Position numbers and translations under genes: made by a program
Shown here: one piece after another, positions 25,840 through 37,653 of the stretch
Layout: each line of letters starts with the position of its first letter
Position numbering within the stretch: the stretch's first letter is position 1
The notes under the pieces: generated by a model
Seen by the model: the letters and a program-made list of their open reading frames with translations, nothing else
What the model was told of the DNA's origin: nothing
Database searches by the model: none
Assembly (NCBI RefSeq): GCF_947179515.1
Contig: NC_067495.1
Location: 26,578,924-26,642,923, forward strand
DNA length: 64,000 nt
Origin: Apodemus sylvaticus
Taxonomy: Eukaryota; Chordata; Mammalia; Rodentia; Muridae
Reading direction: 5' to 3'

Positions 25840-26345
25840 AAGGTGTGAAAAAACAGAGAACCACTGACTGTGGCTTGCCCATCCCCAGCTGACATCTACA
25901 ACTCAGACTCAGAAAACAGCATGAAATAGGAGGGCAGATATTTGAAAGAACTAGAGGGCCAAGAAAACTACTGCAGCATTGTGTCATTTATATATGACAG
26001 GGAAGATGCACCTATGAAATGTCAGCAATAGGGTTACCTAAACAAGACCTGAATAATAATGAAAACAGTTGGCACAGCTAAGTGGTTGAGGGAAATCTCA
26101 CAAGGCCTGACCTATAGAGGAATGGCTAGTCAATTAATGGCTGATGAAAGGCAGAATGTGCTTTTTTTAATTATAGGCATGAACATTCTAATATGTTATC
26201 CAATTACAAGAAGTTAGCTTCAACACAAAATAAATCCAGCATGTTCTATTTATATATTTATATATTTATATATTCATATATATGTACATGTACATATACA
26301 TACATAAAAAATAATAATTAAAGAATAAGAAGACATGAATAAAAG
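25840..26345 (+). mobile_element. Lx8-like L1 3'UTR
   Basis: GGAGGGCAGATATTTGAAAGAACTAGAGG, AAACAAGACCTGAATAATAATG and GGGAAATCTCACAAGGCCTG follow a recognisable rodent L1 3'UTR, ending in ATATTTATATATT repeats. The 3'-truncated L1 scrap at 26352 lies at its end. Confidence 0.65.
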
Positions 26346-26351
26346 GGTATT

Positions 26352-26481
26352 CCAGACTCAAAAGGTGAATCATGGTATGCACTCACTAATAAGTGGATAT
26401 TAACCTAGAAAACTGGAATACCCAAAATATAATCCACACATCAAATGAGGTACAAGAAGAAAGGAGGAGTGGCCCCTTGTT
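26352..26481 (+). mobile_element. 130-bp L1 scrap truncated at both ends
   Basis: Matches the ORF2 end and first part of the 3'UTR (CCAGACTCAAAAGG to GGCCCCTTGTT) with about two differences from 5333-5470. It stops abruptly before the G-rich tract and has no A-tail. Because it is young by similarity yet lacks a 3' end, ordinary target-primed insertion does not explain it well. Confidence 0.9.
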
Positions 26482-27676
26482 TTATTGACTCTCAATTGGA
26501 AATTGGAAAAAGACTTGTCAAGATCATCCACAACCTAAGAATTCTATATTTTCTCAGATATCACTAATAATTTCTAAGTCTATTATCCTAAGATAATGGT
26601 CCATTAAAACTAGTTGCTCTGTCCAAACAAAAGTACTTCTAATATAAATATTTATATGATTTTTAATGTTATATTTAATACTTTATGATTTTTAATTTTC
26701 AGAACATATTTATGTGAGTGAGGTAATTAGCAAATAAAATTAAACTGTAAGAGCACCTGACTATTCTCCAGGTTGTCACTATAATTCCTTCTATTGTTTC
26801 ATGATAAATGAAAATGAATTATACATTCCAAGATCTCTCTCAAATTGATTAATTATAACAAAACACATACACTCATGCAGACACATATACAGGAATGATC
26901 TACTAATGAAAATTTACCATCATCGAGGTGCTTTTATTTAAATGAGGAAGTCTTTTGTTTTCAGAATCCAGAAAGCTTAGTTATGATTTTTTCTTCACTT
27001 CAGATTATATATTATTGCACAGAAAGATGAGCAACACAATTCACTTAAGCTAATTCATTTTTAATACTGCATTTCAAATGTGACTAGAAACAGAAAGCCA
27101 ATTTGCCCTGGTAAGATTCCAGCCCCTGCTCCCACAAATATGATTGTTCAGATTTTAGAAAAGTCCATGCAATTTATAAAAATAGTTATTTTCTTGTATA
27201 TGTCAGCAATATATTAACATGAATAACCACATGAAGTATTTTTAACTTTTCCCAATTACATATTTTAGAGGGCAAGCTGCTAAATTCACTGCTGTCAACA
27301 GTAGACATTTTATTTATTGATTATGAACACATTAGAACAATGTTGGCCTACAAAAGTGCAACACTTCTTATATTAGACTTCCCAGTGTCCAAATAGGACC
27401 ATTTTTATTTGATAAATCCAAATTTTATGTGTTTGTAGATGTTCTGTTAATTCAAGTTGTTTGTTATTTTTAAATTGGTATTATTACTAATTTATTGACT
27501 ATTATATTTTTATAAACAAAAATATTGATTCATTTATTAAAATTTGATACTTTGCTATGCTAAATTATCTTAATGTTGTAGATCATTGTGTTTCTTGATT
27601 TTTCTGGATAGAATGACATAATGATTAAAATAGTATCGCTTTCTTTCTAAATTCTGTGCCTCAAGTAAATTTGGGT
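26482..27676. other. Unassigned AT-rich intronic sequence
   Basis: Nothing recognised between the L1 scrap and the L1 nest. Confidence 0.55.
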
Positions 27677-28497
27677 TTTTTAAAATTTTTTTTTATTTTT
27701 TTTATTTTTTTTATTAAGTGTATTCTTTATTTACATTTCAAATGATTTTCCCTTTTCTGGGTCCCCACTCCCCGCAAGTCCCATAAGCCCTCTTCCCTCC
27801 CCCTGTTCCTCCATCTACTCCTTCCCACTTCCCTGTTCTGGAATTCCCCTATACTGCTGCACTGAATCTTTCCAGAACCAGGGGCCACTCCTCTGTTCTT
27901 TTTGGATTTCATTTAATATGTGTATTATGTCTTGGGTATTCCAAGTTTCTAGGTTAATATCCACTTATCAGTGAGTGCATACCATGATTTATCTTTTGAG
28001 ACTGGGTTACCTCACTTAGTATGATGTTCTCCAGCTCCATCCATTTGTCTAAGAATTTCATGAATTCATTGTTTTTGGCTGAATAGTACTCCATTGTGTA
28101 AATATACCACATTTTTTGTATCCATTCCTCTGTTGAGGGACACCTGCGTTATTTCCAGCTTCTGGCTACTACAAATAGGGCTGCTATGAACATAGTGGAG
28201 CATGTGTCCTTATTGCATGCCGGGGAATCCTCTGGGTATATGCCCAGGAGTGGTATAGCAGGGTCCTCCTGAAGTGTCATGCCCACTTTTCAGAGGAACC
28301 GCCAGACTGATTTCCAAAGTGGTTGCACCATCTTACAATCCTACCAGCAGTGGAGGAGTGTTCCTCTTTCTCCACATCCTCGCCAGCACCTACTATCTCC
28401 TGAGTTTTTGACCTTAGCCATTCTGACTGGTGTGAGGTGAAATCTCAGGGTTGTTTTGATTTGCATTTCCCTAATGATTAATGATGTTGAACATTTC
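27677..28497 (-). mobile_element. L1 3' end, host of a nested L1
   Basis: Minus-strand L1. The A-tail (as T) is near 27677-27716, followed by the 3'UTR and ORF2 C-terminal sequence up to the KCSTSL-equivalent position at 28497. It is broken by stops and small indels. It is cut by the younger L1 at 28498; the likely continuation is 30721-30893. Confidence 0.9.
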
Positions 28498-30720
28498 TTT
28501 TTTTTAATATTTTTTTAATTTTTTTATTCGATATAATTTATTTACATTTCAAATGATTTCCCCTTTTCTAGCCCCCCACTCCCCGAAAGTCCCTCAAGTC
28601 CCCTTCTCTCCCCCTGTCCTCCCACCCACCCCTTCCCACTTCCCCGTTCTGGTTCTGGTTTTGCCGAATACTGCTTCACTGAGTCTTTCCAGAACCAGGG
28701 GCCACTCCTCCTTTCTTCTTGTACCTCATTTGATTTGTGGATTATGTTTTGGGTATTCCAGTTTTCTAGGATAATATCCACTTATTAGTGAGTGCATACC
28801 ATGATTCACCTTTTGAGTCTGGGTTACCTCACTTAGTATGATGTTCTCTAGCTCCATCCATTTGCCTAAGAATTTCATGAATTCATTGTTTCTAATGGCT
28901 GAATAGTACTCCATTGTGTAGATATACCACATTTTTTGCATCCACTCTTCTGTTGAGGGATACCTGGGTTCTTTCCAGCATCTGGCAATTATAAATAGGG
29001 CTGCTATGTACATAGTAGAGCATGTACCCTTATTACATGGTGGGGAATCCTCTGGGTATATGCCCAGGAGAGGTATAGCAGGATCTTCTGGAAGTGAGGT
29101 GCCCAGTTTTCTGAGGAACCGCCAGACTGATTTCCAGAGTGGTTGTACCAATTTGCAACCCCACCAGCAGTGGAGGAGTGTTCCTCTTTCTCCACACCCT
29201 CTCCAACACCTGCTGTCTCCTGAATTTTTAATCTTAGCCATTCTGACTGGTGTAAGATGAAATCTCAGGGTTGTTTTGATTTGCATTTCCCTAATGACTA
29301 ATGAAGTTGAGCATTTTTTAAGATGCTTCTCCGCCATCCAAAGTTCTTCAGGTGAGAATTCTTTGTTTAACTCTGTACCCCATTTTTAATAGGGTTATTT
29401 GGTTTTCTGGGGTCTAACTTCTTGAGTTCTTTATATATATTAGATGTTATCCCTCTATCTGATGTAGGATTGGTGAAGATCTTTTCCCAATTTGTTGGTT
29501 GCCGATCTGTCCTCTTGATGGTGTCCTTTGCCTTACAGAAACTTTGTAATTTTATGAGGTCCCATTTGTCAATTCTTGCTTTTAGAGCATACGCTATTGG
29601 TGTTGTGTTTAGAAACTTTTTCCCTGTACCGATGTCCTCAAGGGTCTTCCCCAGTTTCTTTTCTATTAGCTTCAGAGTGTCTGGCTTTATGTGGAGGTCC
29701 TTGATCCATTTGGATTTGAGCTTAGTACAAGGAGACAAGGATGGATCAATTCGCATTCTTCTGCATGCTGACCTCCAGTTGAACCAGCACCATTTGTTGA
29801 AAAGGCTATCTTTTTTCCATTGGATGTTTTCAGCCTCTTTGTCGAGGATCAAGTGGCCATAGGTGTGTGGGTTCATTTCTGGATCTTCAATCCTGTTCCA
29901 TTGATCCTCCTGCCTGTCACTGTACCAATACCATGCAGTTTTTAACACTATTGCTCTGTAGTATTGCTTGAGGTCAGGGATACTGATTCCCCCAGATTTT
30001 CTTTTGTTGCTGAGAATAGTTTTAGCTATCCTGGGTTTTTTGTTGTTCCAGATGAATTTGATAATTGCTCTTTCTAACTCTGTAAAGAATTGAGTTGGGA
30101 TTTTGATGGGTATTGCATTGAATCTGTATATTGCTTTTGGCAAAATGGCCATTTTAACTATATTGATTCTACCGATCCATGAGCATGGGAGGTTTTCCCA
30201 TTCTTTGAGGTCTTCTTCCATTTCCTTCTTCAGAATCTTGAAGTTCTTGTCATACAGATCTTTCACATGTTTGGTAAGAGTCACCCCAAGATACTTTATA
30301 CTGTTTGTGGCTATTGTGAAGGGTGTCATTTCCCTAATTTTTTTCTCAGCCTGCTTATCCTTTGAGTATAGGAAGGCCACTGATTTGCTTGTGTTGATTT
30401 TATAACCTGCCACTTTGTTGAACTTGTTTATCAGCTGTAGGAGCTCTCTAGTGGAGTTTTTTGGGTCACTCAGGTAGACTATCATGTCGTCTGCAAATAA
30501 TGATAGTTTGACTTCTTCGTTTCCAATTTTTATCCCTTTGACCTCCTTATGTTGTCTAATTGCCTGAGCTAGTACCTCAAGTACAATATTGAAAAGATAA
30601 GGAGAAAGGGGGTAGCCTTGTCTGGTCCCTGATTTCAGTTGGATTGCTTCAAGTTTCTCTCCATTTAGTTTGATGCTGCCTACCGGTTTGCTGTATATTG
30701 CTTTTACTATGTTTAGGTAT
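28498..30720 (-). mobile_element. 5'-truncated L1, young, with ORF2 frameshift
   Basis: About 2.2 kb corresponding to positions 43773-45990 of the full-length element. It starts in the RT domain. ORF2 is open in two pieces on the minus strand, 29367-30485 (RT end to NNPIK) and 28726-29337 (C-terminus). A one-base loss in the A-run after NNPIK, near 29385, shifts the frame (NGVQS then stop). FADD-region and Cys-motif sequences are otherwise close to the full-length L1. This is a dead copy. Confidence 0.94.
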
Positions 30721-30893
30721 GGGTTTTTTGTTATTCCAGATGAATTTGAGAATTGCTCTTTCTAGCTCTATGAAGAACTGGGTTGGGATTTTGATGGGGA
30801 TTGCACTGAATCTGTAGAATGCCTTTGGCAAGATGGCCATTTTATCTATATTAATCCTGCCAATCCACGAGCATGGAAGATTTTTCATTGACG
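30721..30893 (-). mobile_element. L1 ORF2 fragment, likely continuation of the 27.7-kb L1
   Basis: Minus-strand ORF2 segment equivalent to about 44296-44462 of the full-length copy (NLPCSWIGRIN ... KFIWNNKKP). It is more diverged than the 28.5-kb insertion. The part that should lie between it and 28497, about 720 bp of ORF2, is missing. Confidence 0.85.
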
Positions 30894-30909
30894 TAATTAG
30901 AACATAGAT

Positions 30910-31078
30910 GCTGGGCAGTGGTGGCACATGCCTTTAATCCCAGAACTTGGGAGGCAGAGGCAGGCATATTTCTGAGTTCGAGGCCAGCCTGGTCTATAAA
31001 GTGAGTTTCAGGATAGCCCGAACTACACAGTGAAACCCTGTCTTGAAAAAACAAAAACAAAAACAAACAAAAAAAAAC
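30910..31078 (+). mobile_element. B1 SINE
   Basis: GCTGGGCAGTGGTGGCACATGCC through CTGTCTTGAAAAAAC and an A-rich (CAAAA)n tail. Pol III boxes are degenerate. It abuts the L1 fragment ending at 30893. Flanking AACATAG/ACCATAG may be a decayed target-site duplication. Confidence 0.95.
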
Positions 31079-33394
31079 CATAGGCATTCCAGTCTTAGTC
31101 CGGATATTATTTGTAATTGCATGAGTCTTTCTCCATTAAACAAAAGTCCAATTCTGTGAACATCATGCATGTACCTCAAATTAATACTGTTGAACTATTT
31201 TTATCAAGAACATAGGTCAAATTTGATAAGCAAATCCTACCATATCAGGATATTATCATGTTATGGTTTTCATTAGACTGCGGACCAAGATTAGTTCATA
31301 GCAGACTTCTACCTTGAAAGAAAAGATAAGTCTAATTTGGTATTTGCTAGATCCTAGTGAAACACTTCATCCCAAAGCAAATGTAAAAATGGCATCAAAA
31401 TTCTCCCCAAAGTTTGCACATACACAAAATATAATTGCACACAAGTCCCCAGTCTCACTCAGGAAAATGAACACAAAACACTGCAGCAAACAGCGATTTT
31501 CTACCTGGTATTAGTCTGAGAATTATTACAGCCCAGGACTGGGAAGACAGAATGGGATCATGACTAGGAGTGTGCCTCAAGTCTCAGAGGAGACATAGAC
31601 CTTTGAAGAATTAAGACTTTAGGGACTCTTAAAAATGAGCTAATTGTGTTTTGCATTATAAGATAGCCAGGAATTTTGGGATTGGAGCAAGGTTGTGGTA
31701 ATATTTAAAATGTTCCCTGTAGGCTCCTGTATTGAGCACTTGGTCCCAGTTGGCAATACTATTTGGGTTCTATTGGCTAGCTGATATTGGGAGATGATGA
31801 GAAGGTTAAGATATAGGGACCAGTTGAAGTAAACGGGTCACTGGTAACATGTTTTTTGAAGGTTATTCTTGTTTCCCATTCACTTCCTCAATATGCTCCT
31901 ATTACCCTGATATCCTACCTCACTACAGAAACCAGAAGCAACAGAGGCAAGGATTATGGACTAAAATTTCTGAAACACCAACATTCAGTCCTTAGACTGT
32001 GAGCCATATGAGGGAAAGAGCTGTCTAGTGATAATTCTGTCTTCTCAAAATTCTTATTTTCAAGCCCTAGTTCCTCAAATTCATCTTTCTTTTATGGATC
32101 TAATTAACATTTAATGTCAAAAGATCCTATAGCCTTATAGGAAGAGCACAAGACACCAAAGATCACTTTCTCTCTGCATGCACAAAGAGGTCACATGAAA
32201 ACAAGTTAAATAGAAAAAATGTACCAGGAAGAAAGACCTTCATAGAAAATAAATCCAGACATGATTTTGTCTTTATACTCCAAACCTGTAAAACCCTAAG
32301 AAAATGAATGTCTGTTGCTTCAGTCACTTAACTATGGTGTTTTGATATGGTACCACAAGCTGGCTAACATCAAGACCCTTCTATTCTTGAAATCTCTCAG
32401 CATCTAAAATCATAACTGGCATACAGGAAATCTTCAGAAAATGTGGACTGCATTGAATTATAATAGTCATTTGAGTGAACAATGGGAGAGCCTGCTTGGA
32501 CACTGGACATAGAATCCCCAACATAATCCAAGGCTGGTGTAACTACATACACAGTGTAGGAAAACATTCTAGGCCAAACAATGCCTCACCTACAACTTCA
32601 AAATTCAAACTGTTCAGAACCAAGAAATTTCAAAGACAGACCTCACTTAGCGGCAAAGCTTGAGATGAAAAGGAATCAAACTATATAAAATTATGTTCTC
32701 AGATTTTTGTCAGAACTCTTACTTTTTTTTACTTATTGAAATGCTATATTATTATTAACACTACAATAATAACTAGGTACTTATTGCCTCAGCTCTGGCT
32801 GGTGTCCATATTCTAAAATCTATAGTTTAGGCATCACACTACCTTGTATATAATCCAGAAAATTCAGAATTCCAAATTATGTTTAGCCCTAAAAGATCTG
32901 AATAGAAAATCATGGGATACTTAAGAGACCAATACCAACTTCACAGCTATCCACTCAAGGAAAACCTTGGAAAACAACTATCTGGTTTGTGAGCAAACTG
33001 AAAATGATATTGGACAAAATGGGAAATAAACATGGGAGGTACGTGATTAGAAATATACATTTTAGCAAACAAGTCAACAAAGTATTAAAAATAAGTCACA
33101 AGTAACTAAAATTTAATTAGTAGTGTTAAGATAAATTGTTATAGGAAAATATATTACTACAGTATTTAATATTAATATATCTATGAAAATAATTATAGAA
33201 TTAAAGTCTGAAAAAAACCTTTGAAGAAATGTCATTGCTTCTTCTAAGAATCAATCTTGGGGTTTTATCCAAATATTCATTCTCATGTTAAACCTACTAA
33301 AATTTTAATATTAGTGTATATTAATTATATGAAAAAGGGTTTCATTATGATGCTTCTGTACACAAATATAATATACTTTGACTATATTCACCCT
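31079..33394. other. Unassigned intronic sequence
   Basis: Nothing recognised. This is one of the longer stretches with few repeats in the window. Confidence 0.55.
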
Positions 33395-33790
33395 TTCTAG
33401 CATCATTTCATCTCCCATTCATCCTTTCACCTAGTTTCACCTATTTTTTTCTGTACATGACATAATTTTATTCTCCTTAATGACTGAATAAAACCTCCAT
33501 ATATACCATAAATTATAAATTATGGTGCATGTATCAAAATTCCTTTATCCATTCACCTGTTGATTGATGCCTAAGTTGATTCCATAACTTGTTGGTGTGT
33601 ATAGTGCTAGAACATTCATAGATATTCAACTTTCTAAATCAAGCTGATTTTGATTCTTTCGGATATGTACTCCCAAGTGTATAGCTAAATCATATGCAAG
33701 TCCCATTTTCAACTTTTGGAGGAACTTCCATACTGATTTCCATAATGTCTAAACTAATTTACATTTAAAAATTTCTGAGATCAGTTCATA
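33395..33790 (-). mobile_element. Ancient L1 ORF2 C-terminal remnant
   Basis: On the minus strand it encodes a decayed ORF2 tail: the complement of TATCCATTCACCTGTTGATTGATGCC, ...CTGATTTCCATAATG. It is more diverged than any rodent-specific L1 here and probably predates the murine radiation. Confidence 0.7.
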
Positions 33791-34117
33791 TAAAATAGAA
33801 TTTTATTTTGTTGTTTTGTTTTGCTTTTGTTTTTTGTTTTGTTTTTTATAAAACTGCCAATTTTATCCAGGTTCACAAATGTCTTATGTATAAACTAATC
33901 AAAATAATATCTGTCTTGATTTTCTTTATTGGTATTCCCTACCATTATCCTTTTAGTATTTTTGTAACTATAATAAAGTTTGTCTTTTGACAATTTCATA
34001 TACCTGTAATATGTATTTTTATTATTATAACCCCCATCTCTCTCCTGTTTCTATTACTTGCGTCCCTACAAAAACATTTTCCATATTCATAACTTTTTTG
34101 TTGTTTTGCTTTGTGGA

Positions 34118-34241
34118 TATTTCTGAGACAGGATCATACTTTGTAGGCAGGTCTGCCTCAAACTGGCTTCAAACTCACAATATTTTTGTCATAGATTCTT
34201 TACTACTGGAACTATAGGCATGTGCCTCTCTACCTAGCCTA
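34118..34241 (-). mobile_element. Old B1-derived SINE
   Basis: Diverged reverse B1-like sequence: TGAGACAGGATCATACTTTGTAGGCAGG, then CTTCAAACTCACAA and ATAGGCATGTGCCTCTCTACC. No duplication is detectable. Confidence 0.7.
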
Positions 34242-34714
34242 CTTATTGTAAATAATTATATTATTCCCTTTCTCTGAATTAATCTTGATATGCATTTAGG
34301 TAGTATAAAAATTACCTTTTATTATGCTTATTTTGAAACTGACTTTTCTAACATATACATTCCTGTTTTTTCTTTATTAATTCCCTCTATTTTAGTATAG
34401 TGAACCATATTGTAAACTAATAGACATATTATACATAAATCTCATTCAGAATACTGCTATATGCAGGTTTTATTATACAAACCATTTTATTACCTCATCC
34501 TTTATATTTCTTGTTTAAGTGTTAATGAATTAACCTGTTATTTCTTAGAAAGTAAGAATTTTATTTTTAGCTTTTCTTTGCTCTTGTTTATTTCAAGCTT
34601 TCTCATATTCCTATGAGAATATTATTTCCAATTTTTAAATATTTGTAGATATCTTTATTATATAAGTAAATGGTTTATTTTTGTGAATAGACCCTAGATA
34701 CAAATTCTCCAAGA

Positions 34715-34763
<49 letters not shown>

Positions 34764-35157
34764 GAGCTCAAAATATCAGGAGATATTCTTCATTAATTGT
34801 ATTAATTGTGTTATATTGATCATCTATTTTCTCTCAATTTATGTTCACTTATGTTCACTTATGTTACTCAATTTTATGATTTCTAGATTTGTTTTGAAGA
34901 TATTTTCTCAAATCTAGCACAGCCTAAGGCCAGTCAGGCTCCCTTATCTCTGATTTTCTAACAACTGTATTTCCTGGTGATGTTGCACTAGGTTATAATT
35001 ACATATTTGCTCATTCATTCATATAAGTCCCCTAAGAATAGGTGCTATGTCTTATAAGCTGCTGCATCCTCAGAACATGCCAGCTCCTTACCCTAGAAAG
35101 ACTTCAGAGTCATTTGTTGAGTAGCTAGATGAATATGTTCTTTACTTTTCCTACTTT
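34242..35157. other. Unassigned AT-rich intronic sequence
   Basis: Contains only the (CT)21 tract and a short TATGTTCACT triplication near 34841-34866. Confidence 0.55.
34720..34761. repeat. (CT)21 microsatellite
   Basis: Uninterrupted CT run followed by CCAGAGCTC. It resembles a long polypyrimidine tract with CAG, but no conserved exon follows. Confidence 0.95.
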
Positions 35158-35167
35158 AGGATTTCCC

Positions 35168-35308
35168 TTGGTCCTGTGACAGGGAAACAGTGAGGGTTGA
35201 TTGGGGAAGAGGAGATGGCTTATGGGATTTTGAGGGGAGAGGTGACCAGGAAAGGAGACAACATTTGAAGTATAAAAAAAGAATATACCTAATTTAAAAA
35301 AAAAAAAA
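35168..35308 (+). mobile_element. Severely 5'-truncated L1 3' end (141 bp)
   Basis: A 3'UTR-like purine-rich sequence (GGGGAAGAGGAGATGGC, AACATTTGAAGTAT) ends in A14. It is flanked by AGGATTTCCC at 35158-35167 and 35309-35318, a 10-bp target-site duplication. Only the last part of the 3'UTR was copied. Confidence 0.88.
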
Positions 35309-35318
35309 AGGATTTCCC

Positions 35319-37101
35319 ATAGAAAAGACAACTGGTCAGAGAGAGAAAAATGGATGAAAATGTTAAGGGTAGGTTAGAGATATCTTCCAGACACTGGCTG
35401 GTATCATGTTAATAGTCAGATGTGAGTCAGTACCACAGCATCAGCCCATGTATAGTAAACAAAATGGCAAGGTGGATAATATTCATTACCAGCAATCCCT
35501 ATAGGCTTTCCATCCCACCCCCAGCTTCAGTGTCCCAACTCTAGAGGCACAGGAATTTCATATTACTTCTCTGGATCCAATATGAAGAAACTTCCTTAGT
35601 CCTTTTTACCTTTCCACTATGAAGATTTCAATTGATTAGGTAGATCCCAATTGAATATAGGGTTTGGTAAAGTACTTAGCAGTAAGCTGTCACTATCAAT
35701 TTAATTTTTCATAATATATGCCCCAAAGAGAGCTTATTCATCTAAATAAATCCTCTAAGTAGCTCTTCTACTTCTGTGCCTAGTTGTGCTCTGGGAATTC
35801 ATGAAATCAGTTTATAGCAGGCATCCAAACTCAACCATGAGCTTTCCTTTCTTTTCTTCATCTAAAGAAATGAGAGAATTCCATTAGCTGATTTAGATGT
35901 GCCTCCACTCTGGAGTTGTGTGCTTGCTGTGTTAGTACCTAGTTTCAAAACCCAAAAGCACCATAGGAGAATTAGTGGGAATGAATAAGATAGATGTCGA
36001 ATCTTATATAAATTCTCAAATCATAAAACGCTGAGAGGAATAGAAAGAATTCCAACGTACAGGACTAGTATCACAATAAGGCTGAGTTCAGTTCCACAAC
36101 TAACTTTGCTTTTACTAGTTTCTTTAATCCTTGGGGAATTGCATGGTATCTCTGGTTTATTATGTTCACAATCATATGTAAAAGTCAAATGAGTAATATA
36201 CTAAATTTTTTTTAAAAATGAGTGTACCCTGAGCAACATATACAGTAACAATCATTTGTAATGTCAATGTTATTCATATAGTTAGAGTGGATTGATTAAA
36301 ATTATACAAACTTAGTATTTCCATGTTGTTCATTATTAGTTGCATACCCCCCCTTTTATCTCTACATGTAGAGAAAGTCTGGGAATTTTTGCAAACACCA
36401 AAATTAATCATGGATTGTAACAATATGAATTTACTTCTAATGACACTTAAGCGAATATAAATTGGAATAAATACCATGTTTGTTGAAAATTCTAGAGGCA
36501 TAATGTCATAGGTTATTTTGAAAATTAATAGTTTAAGATTTAAAGGTGAGCCCCAGCTGTTTCAGGCCAAAGGGTAATTTTAAAATAAAATTCTTTGGAG
36601 AAAAATTATCCCCCTACCCCCAATTGACTTTAGGACAGAACAGTTGCTCCTAAATCTCCTATGTGCTTCCATCCAGGAAGAAGTCACAGGAGACTGACTC
36701 TCACATTTAACTTTAATGAAGATCTTAAATTGGATGAAACTATTAATTAATCTTACTAATTTGCAGTACTCGAGGCACTGACTCTAATGATATTATAGAA
36801 ACGTAAGAGGGTAATTTCACCATGATGAGAATTAGCATGCTTGAGCACTTAGAAGATACCAGGCCTAGTTCTAAGGACTGCCTGCTTGCTATTTCATGTG
36901 TACTCAAGCCCTTACTGCAAATCTATTAGGTGGGCTCCATTTATTATCCTTTTTTTCTCATTTGATAAGTCTGAGGCACAAAGCCATTATATACCAAGTA
37001 ATTCAAACAGAAAGAACTAAAGCAAGATTAGGATACCCAAAGGCTAACACTTAAAAAAATTTTTTTTTTATTTTTTTTTTCTTAGTGTAGCAATATCTGC
37101 C
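35319..37101. other. Unassigned intronic sequence
   Basis: Nothing recognised; an A/T homopolymer patch at 37053-37080 precedes the L1. Confidence 0.55.
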
Positions 37102-37653
37102 TTTTTTTTTATTCGATATAATTTATTTACATTTCAAATGATTTCCCCTTTTCTAGCCCCCCCCCACTCCCCGAAAGTCCCGCAAGCCCCCTTCTCTTCC
37201 CCTGTCCTCCCACCCCTTCCCACTTCCCCGTTCTGGTTTTGCTGAATACTGTTTCACTGAGTCTTTCCAGAACCAGGGGCCACTCCTCCTTTCTTCTTGT
37301 ACCTCATTTGATGTGTGGATTATGTTTTGGGTATTCCAGTTTTCTAGGTTAATATCCACTTATTAGTGAGTGCATACCATGATTTATCTTTTGAGTCTGG
37401 GTTACCTCACATAGTATGATATTCTCTAGCTCCATCCATTTGCCTAAGAATTTCATGAATTCATTGTTTCTAATGGCTGAATAGTACTCCATTGTGTAGA
37501 TATACCACATTTTTTGCATCCACTCTTCTGTTGAGGGATACCTGGGTTCTTTCCAGCATCTGGCAATTACAAATAGGGCTGCTATGAACATAGTAGAACA
37601 TGTATCCTTATTACATGGTGGGGAGTCTTCTGGGTATATGCCCAGGAGTGGTT
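37102..37653 (-). mobile_element. 5'-truncated L1, 550 bp
   Basis: Minus strand. It begins with the T-run and TTCGATATAATTTATTTAC (3' end), runs through the 3'UTR into the ORF2 C-terminus and stops at CCCAGGAGTGGT (37653). The ORF2 tail frame is open (37349-37660). No clear target-site duplication is visible, and the left flank is itself A/T-homopolymer rich. Confidence 0.93.

Noticed and set aside
34720..34790. (CT)21 followed by CCAG, resembling a splice acceptor
   Set aside because: No conserved coding sequence or donor follows; most likely a plain microsatellite.
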